Assembly: GCF_000765665.2 (NCBI RefSeq)
Contig: NZ_JROZ02000002.1
Span: 124,001 to 188,000, forward strand
DNA length: 64,000 nucleotides
Direction: 5' to 3'
Source of the DNA: Helicobacter sp. MIT 05-5293
GTDB lineage: Bacteria; Campylobacterota; Campylobacteria; Campylobacterales; Helicobacteraceae
The notes beneath the pieces were generated by a model. It made no database searches, was not told the DNA's origin, and was given only the letters and a program-made list of their open reading frames with translations. Position numbers and translations under genes: made by a program. The first letter of the stretch is position 1. Every line of letters starts with the position of its first letter. Below are positions 53,604 to 61,016 of this stretch, one piece after another.

Positions 53604-54770
53604 TTATAACCCCACACTTTTTGCTGCATCGCTTCCGGGCGCATATCTTTCACCCACAATAACAAGCTTATTGAGTTGTGTATTTATCTCTTTAAGCTCT
53701 TCTTGGCTAAAGTGCAATAAACGCGCATTAAGATTCTCTTCTAAGCGGTGAATCTTGGTTGTTTCGGGGATTGGCACAACAAAACTTTTGTTTGAGAGTA
53801 TCCACGCTAAAGCAACTTGCGCAACACTTGCGGGTTTGCCATTAATGCTCTTATTTTTTGCAACATCTTTAATAAAGTCTATGACTTTTTGATTTTCTTC
53901 TAGGGCTTCTTTGGTGTAGCGCGGCATAGACGCACGAAAGTCAAGGGTAGGGTGAAAGGTGGTATTTTTATCAAAACTTCCACCCAAAAACCCCCTATCA
54001 AGTGGGCTATATGCGATAATCGTAATGCCCAATTTTTCGCATGTGTCCATAATGCCATTATTTTCTAACTCACGAAAAGCCATAGAATATTGACTTTGCA
54101 TTGCCACAGGTGCAAAGACTTTGTGCGCTTTTTGGATTGTCTTAACTCCTGCTTCGCCCAATGCCCACGCTTTAATCTTGCCTTCTTTGACAAGCATTTG
54201 CATCGTCTGGGCAACTTCTTCTATGGGTGTATCAATATCTACCCGATGTTGCGTATAGAGGTCGATACAATCTCTTTGCAATCGTCTTAAGCTGCCATCA
54301 ACCGCACGAATAATAGATTTTCTGCTCGAATCAAGCTGTTGTTTGCCAAAAGGATAATAGAATCCAAACTTTGTATTGATGATGACTTTGTCTTTATAGG
54401 GTTTTAGTGCTTCGCCAAGCAATTCTTCGTTGGTGTGGGGTCCATAGACTTCGGCAGTATCAAAAAATGTATAGCCCAAATCCACCGCTTTTTGCAAGAG
54501 TTTTATCATCTCTTTTTTGTCTCTTGCGGGTCCATGATTTGCGCTCATTCCCATACAACCTAGCCCAATGCTCGAGACTTTTATCCCGCTTTTGCCAAGT
54601 GTGCGTGTAAGCGATTCTGTGGGTAAGGTTTTAGAATCTTGCATGATTTCTCCTTTGTTTTGGGTAATCGATTGTGCGTTTAGTGTGCCAATCCCGCTGC
54701 TAAAAAGTGCCAAAGCACCAATGAATTTGCTTGAATTTTGCAAAAATTCTCTACGCGTTTGGTTTGTCAT
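53604..54770 (-). CDS. Aldo/keto reductase with Tat signal (operon end)
   Basis: A 388-residue YajO-like reductase. The Tat leader is NQTRREFLQNSSKFIGALALF. The barrel shows LGKSGIKVSSIGLGCMGM, catalytic Asp/Tyr in FFDTAEVYGPHTNE, Lys in INTKFGF and His in LYTQHRVD. It is a different copy from the gene at 50600 (only partly similar). It is the last gene of the operon CMD-flavodoxin-MerR-reductase, 28 bases after the MerR stop. An internal ATG with GGAGAAATC before it (MQDSKTLP, near residue 42) could start a leaderless form. Confidence 0.88.
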   Translation of the reverse strand: MTNQTRREFLQNSSKFIGALALFSSGIGTLNAQSITQNKGEIMQDSKTLPTESLTRTLGKSGIKVSSIGLGCMGMSANHGPARDKKEMIKLLQKAVDLGYTFFDTAEVYGPHTNEELLGEALKPYKDKVIINTKFGFYYPFGKQQLDSSRKSIIRAVDGSLRRLQRDCIDLYTQHRVDIDTPIEEVAQTMQMLVKEGKIKAWALGEAGVKTIQKAHKVFAPVAMQSQYSMAFRELENNGIMDTCEKLGITIIAYSPLDRGFLGGSFDKNTTFHPTLDFRASMPRYTKEALEENQKVIDFIKDVAKNKSINGKPASVAQVALAWILSNKSFVVPIPETTKIHRLEENLNARLLHFSQEELKEINTQLNKLVIVGERYAPGSDAAKSVGL

Positions 54771-54797
54771 TTTTTCTCCTTGAAATTAGTTTAAAGT

Positions 54798-55238
54798 CTA
54801 AGTTTTGTATGTTATTTTTTTGGCTTTCTTTTGCTTTTTTCTCTCCTCTACACCACAGAGTTTCATTTCTTTGCCTGTGGCAATCATCTCATCATAAATG
54901 CTAATTTTATGTTCAAGCTTTTCAATGCTTTGATGAATGTTTGTGAGCTGTTGTTTAAGAATCGCGGTTTGTTTGAGTAGCATTTCTTTGCGCTCATTTG
55001 CACTTTTCCTGCCTTGAGCAATCAGTTTCATATATTTTTTGGTATCTTTGAGGCTCATTCCTGTATCGCGCAAACAAGCAATCCACGCAATCAGCTCCAC
55101 ACCTCTTTTATCAAAATATTTCACCCCATTTTCATCTCTGTCAATAAAGGTTTCAAAAAGCCCGACTTTCGCCCAGAATCGCAAAGTATGTGGTGAGATT
55201 CCGGTTTGTTTTGAGACTTCTTTAATCGTCCAAGCCAT
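54798..55238 (-). CDS. MerR-family transcription regulator in the redox operon
   Basis: A 146-residue MerR protein. The DNA-binding domain is MAWTIKEVSKQTGISPHTLRFWAKVGLF, with CLRDTGMSLKDTKKYMKL. A coiled coil follows, and a Cys sits in MKLCGVEE near the C-terminus. Its recognition helix is similar to that of the MerR at 45825, so both may use the same promoter class. It is co-transcribed with redox enzymes and probably regulates them from the promoter at 56806-56836. Confidence 0.9.
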   Translation of the reverse strand: MAWTIKEVSKQTGISPHTLRFWAKVGLFETFIDRDENGVKYFDKRGVELIAWIACLRDTGMSLKDTKKYMKLIAQGRKSANERKEMLLKQTAILKQQLTNIHQSIEKLEHKISIYDEMIATGKEMKLCGVEERKKQKKAKKITYKT

Positions 55239-55266
55239 TGTTCCTCCTTGTCAAATTTATATCAAT

Positions 55267-55746
55267 CTACACTTCTAATCCTAAACTATCAAGCCATTTT
55301 TTAAGACTTGCTTTGCTCTCGCCAAAGTGCATTAGTCTGCCTTGTTTAAAAATCGCATTAGGAGCAGAGCGTTGCATATCTTTTGGTGCATTACCCAATT
55401 CACTCCCGCCACTTGTGCAAAATGGAATGATGATTTTGCCGCTAAAATCATGCGATTCTAAGAAAGTATTGATAATATGCGGCGCGGTGTACCACCATAT
55501 TGGAAAACCCACAAAGATAATTTCACAATTGCCAATATCAACAGGATTTGCAATTTTTGGGCGCGAGGATTTATCGCGCATTTCTATGCTCGTGCGGCTT
55601 TGTTCGTTTGTCCAATCCAAATCGGCTTTGCTGTATGGCTCTTGTGGCACAATCTCATAGATTTGAGATTCTGTAATCTCTGCAATCTTTTGCGCAACTT
55701 CTTTGGTGATACCACTTGCGCTAAAAAACGCGACTAAAGCTTTCAT
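55267..55746 (-). CDS. Flavodoxin-like protein
   Basis: The 159-residue protein has the FMN-phosphate loop FFSASGITKEVA (residues 7-18) and later FVGFPIWWYTAPH and PFCTSGGSELG, the flavodoxin fold of the NAD(P)H-quinone-reductase or Flavodoxin_4 type. It could supply electrons to, or partner with, the reductases in this operon. It begins 17 bases downstream of the decarboxylase gene's end. Confidence 0.88.
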   Translation of the reverse strand: MKALVAFFSASGITKEVAQKIAEITESQIYEIVPQEPYSKADLDWTNEQSRTSIEMRDKSSRPKIANPVDIGNCEIIFVGFPIWWYTAPHIINTFLESHDFSGKIIIPFCTSGGSELGNAPKDMQRSAPNAIFKQGRLMHFGESKASLKKWLDSLGLEV

Positions 55747-55762
55747 TCTCTCTCCTTTTAGC

Positions 55763-56707
55763 TTAACTTAGCGGCGCAATCGCATCAATCGCACTTAACG
55801 CATTAAGGCTTCTTGGGTAGCCAATATATGGCACAAGCGCGGTAACCACAGCGATAAGTTTTGCTCTATCATTGCCAATTCTAATATTCCCCGCGACATG
55901 GGCTTTGACTTGAGAATCTGCCCCACCCATTGAGAGGATATACACAAAAGTTAAGAGTTCGCGGAATTGCAGCTCTAAACCTGTGCGCGTGTAATAATCA
56001 CCAAAGCAATTTGCTGATAAGAATCTGCGGATATGCTGATAGTCTTTGGGTGTGTTTGCATTGCCTTTGTCAATCGCTTCGCCAAAAAGCTCTCTTTGGG
56101 TCTCTAAGCCTTTTTCTTGGCGGTTTTCTCGCGTGGTGGTGCTTTGGGCTTCTAGGGGCAAGGTGATGTGATGTGCTTTAAAAATCTCATTGGTTGCGGT
56201 GATAAAGTCAATGCTCTTGCCCATTCCGACATAAGGTGTCGCTTGGTAGAGTATCTCTTTAATCGCTATGGGCGAAACACCATTTTTAAGCGCGGCATTT
56301 AGAATCGTCTTGTATTCACTTAAAGCAGGGATTGCCACGAGTGAAGCAAGGATTATCAGTAGTCGTTCTTGTAGTTCTAGCTTAGAATCTGCTATGACTT
56401 CATCAAAGGTGAAATTGACATAATTACTAAAAAACTCGGGGTCGGTTTTTGCCAAATCGCTTTGAGCGGGCGAAACACCAAAAAGGGTTTCAAAGTTTTG
56501 TTTTGCGTTTTCTGTGAGGTTCATTGTGTCTCCTTGTGTGAGTTTGGGGGTGTGGTTTGATTCTATTGCGCTTTGGGTATGAGAATCTTTGCATGCACTA
56601 AGCGAGATTCCAAGCCCGCCTAAGCCAACTAAGCCCCCAATTTTTACCGAAGTTTTTAAAAACTCGCGGCGGGTTTTAGAATCTAGACTTTGCGATTCTG
56701 TTTTCAT
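55763..56707 (-). CDS. Carboxymuconolactone decarboxylase-family protein with Tat lipoprotein signal
   Basis: The 314-residue protein starts with a Tat leader (KTRREFLKTSVKIGGLVGLG) and a possible lipobox Cys in ISLSAC. Two CMD helical units follow, at about 95-175 and 220-310. This family includes AhpD-like peroxidase partners, but the CxxC motif is absent here (I see no Cys pair). It is the first gene of the redox operon and is served by the 19-bp-spacer promoter at 56806-56836. Confidence 0.85.
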   Translation of the reverse strand: MKTESQSLDSKTRREFLKTSVKIGGLVGLGGLGISLSACKDSHTQSAIESNHTPKLTQGDTMNLTENAKQNFETLFGVSPAQSDLAKTDPEFFSNYVNFTFDEVIADSKLELQERLLIILASLVAIPALSEYKTILNAALKNGVSPIAIKEILYQATPYVGMGKSIDFITATNEIFKAHHITLPLEAQSTTTRENRQEKGLETQRELFGEAIDKGNANTPKDYQHIRRFLSANCFGDYYTRTGLELQFRELLTFVYILSMGGADSQVKAHVAGNIRIGNDRAKLIAVVTALVPYIGYPRSLNALSAIDAIAPLS

Positions 56708-56805
56708 TATTTCTCCTTTTGGTTTAGAATCTTAGGCTTTGCCTTAGAATAATAAATCCATCGTCATACAAATCGCATGACTCCTTGCATAGAAGTAAAA
56801 ATGAA

Positions 56806-56836
56806 ATTATAAAATATGAGAGTTAGTATCAGTCAA
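56806..56836 (-). promoter_or_regulatory. MerR-type promoter (19-bp spacer) of the CMD-flavodoxin-MerR-reductase operon
   Basis: On the minus strand TTGACT (56836-56831) and TATAAT (56811-56806) are 19 bases apart, with GATACTAACTCTC in the spacer. The operon includes its own MerR gene. Confidence 0.78.
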
Positions 56837-56862
56837 GAGACTTGAATTGATAAAAATAAAAA

Positions 56863-57723
56863 TTATGATTTTCTAATTGCCTCTTCTACTTTTGCTTTAG
56901 CCTTTTCTAGCAATATCTTTGCTTCTGTTCGTAGAGCAAAGCTTTGAATGATTTTAGATTCTATGGTTTGTTGAATCTGTTTATTAAGGATTGGGATAAG
57001 CACATTTTTAATCTCATCAAGCTTCCAATGTGCAATAATCGAACCTCCACTATCCCGCTCTGCTTGAAGCTTGGTTGTAAGGGAGTTGAGAATTAAAGTT
57101 AAATATTGCGACAAAATAAGGTTTTTGTCTTTTATCTGCAAATGCAAAATCGCCCCGCTTGTGATACATTCTAAATCTTTTTCTAAACAATAAGCAAGCC
57201 CTATACTCCCATCTTTGCTTAATAAAATCATATCTTTTTTCGGATATAAGTTTTTTAATTCTTCTTCATTAAAATCTGCCGAATCTAAATAGATTTCACT
57301 TTGATTGATTCCAAAATGGCTAAGATTACTCACACGAATAAAAGGGATTCCGCTTTCTCTGTATGCTTCACTACCGGGTTCTATGGATTTTTTGATTTCT
57401 ACCAAATCTCCCAATCTTGCATAGTGTTTAGATTTTATCAAATATTCATTTTGTTCATATTTGGTTTGATAATATTCAGAATCTAATCTACTAGTTTTTA
57501 GGAAAGATTCTTTTAAAGTTTTAATCGTGTAATTTATGGGTTGGGTGTTGGCATTGAAATGCTTTTGTGCGATTTCATTTGCGCTTTGAGATTCTGTATT
57601 ACAAAATACGAGTTCTTCATATAACATCCATTCGCCCAAACGATATTCTCGTTTTGATTCTCTAAGTTTGGCTTTGATTTGCGGGTAGTAGATTCTAAAG
57701 ATTTCACTTATAAGGACATATTG
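56863..57723 (-). CDS. hsdS: HsdS-type specificity protein, C-terminal part (out of frame)
   Basis: This frame continues from the G tract at 57724-57734. It starts with YVLISEIFRIYYPQIKAKL, passes through GEWMLYEELVFCNTESQ, and then carries a recognition domain (INYTIKTLKESFLKTSRLDSEYYQTKY to AIRKS). The only start inside it is a weak TTG at 57639. With one more G (or two fewer) it would fuse with the upstream part to give about 756 residues. In this state it is probably untranslated. It is the final recognition domain of the specificity protein. Confidence 0.88.
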   Translation of the reverse strand, partial: QYVLISEIFRIYYPQIKAKLRESKREYRLGEWMLYEELVFCNTESQSANEIAQKHFNANTQPINYTIKTLKESFLKTSRLDSEYYQTKYEQNEYLIKSKHYARLGDLVEIKKSIEPGSEAYRESGIPFIRVSNLSHFGINQSEIYLDSADFNEEELKNLYPKKDMILLSKDGSIGLAYCLEKDLECITSGAILHLQIKDKNLILSQYLTLILNSLTTKLQAERDSGGSIIAHWKLDEIKNVLIPILNKQIQQTIESKIIQSFALRTEAKILLEKAKAKVEEAIRKS

Positions 57724-59132
57724 CCCCCCCCCCCTATTTTAATAGCTTCCTCTACTTTTACTTTGGCAACTTGTAGAAGATTTTTTGCCTCTTTGCGTAA
57801 TGCGAAGCTTTTTTGAATATGAGCGGCGATTTTTTCTTGTATATTTCTATCTACCAAAGGCACATATAAATTTCTAATTGTTGGTAAATCTGTATTTTGC
57901 CTAACGCTTGCTTGTGCAATATGCCTATACAAATACCATTCTTTAGCAATATGTTGGATATACGCAGCCACAAAGTAAGGATTAAATTCTTGTGTGTTTT
58001 TAAGCCTTATTCTAATAGTAAAGGAAGCAAAAATGCAGTTTTCTTGCTCTTTTGAGACAACCCCTACATCACCAACCGTCCCCATTTGTGAGATGATAAT
58101 ATCATTTTCTTTGGTAAAAAATTTAGAATCCAAATCATCGGTATTTGTGATTCTATCAAGCTTATTTTCATCAATTTGCAAATTCTTAAGATTTAAGCCT
58201 TTAATATAAGGCACTCCCTCGCCATTTTCGCTATATGGGCTTGTAGGCACAGAGCCATAGTTGATTAAAGAGCAGATTTCATCTAGGGTTTTAAAGCCTT
58301 TAGCCTTAATTAGATTCTCCATTATATCGTATTTACTTTGGTAATATTCGCTATCCAGCCTACCAGTTTTGAGGAAAGATTCTTTGAGTGTAGCAATGGT
58401 GTAGTTTATATTGTTGCCCTGAGATTCTAAAATGCTTTGCATTGGATTAGCCGGATTAAGTCCCAATTCGGTATAGAGTAAATCCTCTGCTTCTTTGTAT
58501 AATGTCTTGCTTTGCTCTAAAAGCATATAAGCTTGTTTCATTGTAGAATCCATATCTTTATTTAATTCAAAGAGGATTTTTGGTAGTGGCATTTCGTTAA
58601 AAACAAATTCATAGAATCTAGGGTGTTCAGTTCCGTATTGACTATGACTTAGGATTATTTGCACATAACTACTTAAAGCAAAAATCATTAGCGTATTTGA
58701 GGATAAAAGATTCGTCTTAGGACGATAAACTAAATATTCTGTGGAAACCAATTGCCTGTATTGCTTTTCTTGAACAACTGCCATTTCTTGTAAATACGAA
58801 CGAAGTCTTGAAATAATAAAATCATTGTGTATAACTTCCTTTTTATTACTACCTAAATCACATTCTATTAATTCTGTATCGTGTAGAAAATTTCCTAATG
58901 AGTGGGTTAAATCATAGATAAGTGCGGGTTTATCTATTGATGAAATAGTGGAGCTAATTAAATCAAAATACTCATTTACCTTATCTTCTGAATTAATAGC
59001 CCGAAGTGCATTTTCTCTTGCATTACTATTAAACTCTGAGCCTAAAATGAGATGTTGTGATACTTTACTAAAAGACTGCACACTCACTTCCAAATGCGGG
59101 AATTTATCTTGCAAGGTTTGGTTTGGATTCAT
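57708..59132 (-). CDS. hsdS: HsdS-type specificity protein, N-terminal part (ends at poly-G)
   Basis: The 474-residue chain begins at ATG 59132 (AGGAG 8 bases upstream). It contains a recognition domain at about 100-215 (LVSTEYLVYRPK ... QYGTEHPRFYEFVFNEMPLPKI). A second one runs from about 250 to 465 (INYTIATLKESFLKTGRLDSEYYQ ... NLYVPLVDRNIQEKIAAHIQ). It then enters 11 G and stops within a few codons (KIGGGGNMSL). As it stands it has two recognition domains and could act alone. The fused form would have three. The gene belongs to the RM fusion locus at 59-63 kb. Confidence 0.9.
   Translation of the reverse strand: MNPNQTLQDKFPHLEVSVQSFSKVSQHLILGSEFNSNARENALRAINSEDKVNEYFDLISSTISSIDKPALIYDLTHSLGNFLHDTELIECDLGSNKKEVIHNDFIISRLRSYLQEMAVVQEKQYRQLVSTEYLVYRPKTNLLSSNTLMIFALSSYVQIILSHSQYGTEHPRFYEFVFNEMPLPKILFELNKDMDSTMKQAYMLLEQSKTLYKEAEDLLYTELGLNPANPMQSILESQGNNINYTIATLKESFLKTGRLDSEYYQSKYDIMENLIKAKGFKTLDEICSLINYGSVPTSPYSENGEGVPYIKGLNLKNLQIDENKLDRITNTDDLDSKFFTKENDIIISQMGTVGDVGVVSKEQENCIFASFTIRIRLKNTQEFNPYFVAAYIQHIAKEWYLYRHIAQASVRQNTDLPTIRNLYVPLVDRNIQEKIAAHIQKSFALRKEAKNLLQVAKVKVEEAIKIGGGGNMSL
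57724..57734. repeat. Poly-C/G tract of 11 in hsdS
   Basis: Eleven C on the plus strand separate two open frames of the specificity gene. A change of +1 or -2 fuses them. A gonococcal type I hsdS (NgoAV) is known to change specificity through a poly-G tract, so this is likely a specificity switch rather than a simple off switch. Confidence 0.92.
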
Positions 59133-59208
59133 TAATAGCACTCCTAATATTTAATAAAATTTTAAGCAAAAATATGCGGAATCTTTGCTATGATTACATT
59201 TCTTTCTA

Positions 59209-59330
59209 GGTGGCACTTGCCACCATTTCTAATTTATATTTATCTTCATCACTTTCCTTTATAAACTAAGCTAAAATTTAAGATTCTGCATATATAATGC
59301 TCATTCTTTCAAGGCGGATCCTTTTCCGCC
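59209..59330. repeat. Two hairpins between the Abi gene and hsdS
   Basis: GGTGGC-ACTT-GCCACC (59209-59224) and GGCGGA-TCCTTT-TCCGCC (59313-59330) lie in the 203-base gap. The second is followed by a T-rich run on the plus strand. On the minus strand both precede the hsdS start. They could be a terminator between operons or leader structures. The two share the GGYGG/CCRCC design. Confidence 0.5.
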
Positions 59331-59335
59331 ACCTT

Positions 59336-60034
59336 TTATTTTTCTGCATAAAACACCAAATCCTTATGAAAACTTGCTAATAAATCATCAAGAAAATCTT
59401 TAATTTTACTTGGGTGTATGGCGATATAAATGCTTTCTTTGTATTTGTTTGTGATTTTGACATTTAGTCTTGGATAGTCATTGCCTACGATTTTATAGAG
59501 ATTCTCAAAGTGAAAAGAGCGATTGCGTATGAGCCTTAAAAGCTCTAAAATTGCTTTAACTTTGTGGTGTCGTAACAATCTGTTGTGCTTCGTTTTGAAA
59601 GTATTTTTATTTTTCACAAAATATTTTTTGAAATCCATAGTATCCAAAAAATTAATATTTAGGATTTGATTATGAATCTTGTAATGCTCTATAACCTTAA
59701 TCCAAAAGCCGAGATTCTGCGAAGAGATGATTTTGTCTTTACTTGCGGTATGTCTTATCTCTGGGGAGGGCTTTAACTCTTGGATTATCTCTTGTGGCAA
59801 GGATTCTAGCCAATTTGCGTTGTTTTGCGAAAGGATAGAATCTATAATGTTGCGCAAGATAATCTCTATAATGCCTATTTTATGAGCGATAGAGGCTATT
59901 AAAGCTAGGTTTTCTTCATGCTCTTGTGTGCTAGTATAGCCCCTTAGGCGACTTTGGGAGAAAAGGCTGATTTGCAAGGAATCTTCAAGGTGTGGGGATT
60001 TATCTTGTGGGGTTTGATTGAGATTATTTTGCAT
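59336..60034 (-). CDS. Abi-family protein with HEPN R-x4-H motif
   Basis: The 232-residue protein is Abi_2-like. A helical core contains ENLALIASIAHKIGIIEIILRN near 41-62 and the HEPN motif RNRSFH at 170-175 (Arg170, His175). Such proteins are RNases or abortive-infection factors. It overlaps the AlbA-like gene by 11 bases and is followed by hsdS. Its first 20 residues (NLNQTPQDKSPHLEDSLQ) resemble the start of the HsdS protein next door (NPNQTLQDKFPHLEVSVQ), so the 5' ends share ancestry. Confidence 0.8.
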   Translation of the reverse strand: MQNNLNQTPQDKSPHLEDSLQISLFSQSRLRGYTSTQEHEENLALIASIAHKIGIIEIILRNIIDSILSQNNANWLESLPQEIIQELKPSPEIRHTASKDKIISSQNLGFWIKVIEHYKIHNQILNINFLDTMDFKKYFVKNKNTFKTKHNRLLRHHKVKAILELLRLIRNRSFHFENLYKIVGNDYPRLNVKITNKYKESIYIAIHPSKIKDFLDDLLASFHKDLVFYAEK

Positions 60035-61016
60035 TTTTACGCCAAATATTATGTTTTTTGCAAAGTTCTTTTACTCGGTCATTTGTTAGTTTTTGTTGCT
60101 GCAAAAACTCTAAACATAATCTACTATAATACTTTTGATTTTTCTTTTGTTGAAAATATTTTGTTTCTTTTTGTATGATAGAGTATTCAGCTAAAATTCC
60201 CCTGAAATAGTGGTGAGATATAGTTAAGCCTAATTTTTCCAATAGTTCTTTTGTAGTAAAGAAATCTTTATCCAAATTCAAATTTGGTGCTACAATCTCA
60301 CCATTCTCTATTGTGCCTATGAGTTTTAATGTCGGTGCTCCGTCTTTTTCTACAAACTTTCCCTCTTTAATCAAGTTAAGATTTTTTAATAATTCTTTGT
60401 CAATAACTATACTTTTTCCATTTCCTATATCAATTTTTCCTCGCAACAAATCTAACATTTTTACATTTTTTACTCCTATTTTCGCTATATTTTCTATGTG
60501 TTCTCTCCATTTTTGACGCTCAATTTCTAAATTTTTATCTATAATATTTTTAAGTTCAGGGTGTTTGATTTTTTGCGTTCTTCCGCTATATCTATAATAA
60601 ATATCACCCTCTATAAGCTCTTGTTTTTTACCTCCATTTTTTATACATATGATAGGCTTGTTATCAGATTCTAAAACTTGTATAACACCAAAATCTTTCT
60701 TCTGGTAAGTAAAATTAGAAGTTTCAAATTGTATTTCTGGAGCAAAATGTTGGTTCAAAAATTCGCTAAAATCTTTGTTGTCAAAATCTTTAAAATTCTC
60801 ATTTGTCATTCCAATAGGTTTTCTAGGTTTATCTTGGATTCCAAAAATAATACTACCTCCTTGATTGTTTGAAAAAGCAGCTAGAGTTTTGGCATAGAGC
60901 GCGTAATCTGCTTTATTAAAATTGGCTTTATACTCAAGCCTAGAATTTTCTCTATGTTTTAGTCTTTGTGTTGATAATTCGCACTCAATTAATTCTAAAA
61001 ATTCTCGTTCTGTCAT
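60024..61016 (-). CDS. AlbA_2/Schlafen-type putative DNA-binding protein
   Basis: The 330-residue protein starts MTEREFLELIECELSTQRLK. It carries an AlbA_2-type domain at about 20-160 (RLEYKANFNKADYALYAKTLAAFSNNQGGSIIFGIQD), the Schlafen AlbA_2 pattern with acidic and Lys residues in EYK. The rest is helical with a winged-helix-like end (TTKELLEKLGLTISHHYFRG). Roles in RNA or DNA cleavage are known for some relatives. It overlaps the genes on both sides, so it is part of the same operon as the RM fusion gene. GTG or ATG starts slightly upstream are possible. Confidence 0.78.
   Translation of the reverse strand: MTEREFLELIECELSTQRLKHRENSRLEYKANFNKADYALYAKTLAAFSNNQGGSIIFGIQDKPRKPIGMTNENFKDFDNKDFSEFLNQHFAPEIQFETSNFTYQKKDFGVIQVLESDNKPIICIKNGGKKQELIEGDIYYRYSGRTQKIKHPELKNIIDKNLEIERQKWREHIENIAKIGVKNVKMLDLLRGKIDIGNGKSIVIDKELLKNLNLIKEGKFVEKDGAPTLKLIGTIENGEIVAPNLNLDKDFFTTKELLEKLGLTISHHYFRGILAEYSIIQKETKYFQQKKNQKYYSRLCLEFLQQQKLTNDRVKELCKKHNIWRKNAK

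Noticed and set aside
57639-57641. TTG as an independent start for the downstream hsdS half
   Set aside because: No Shine-Dalgarno sequence precedes it, and the open frame reaches back to the G tract, so frameshift fusion is the better explanation.
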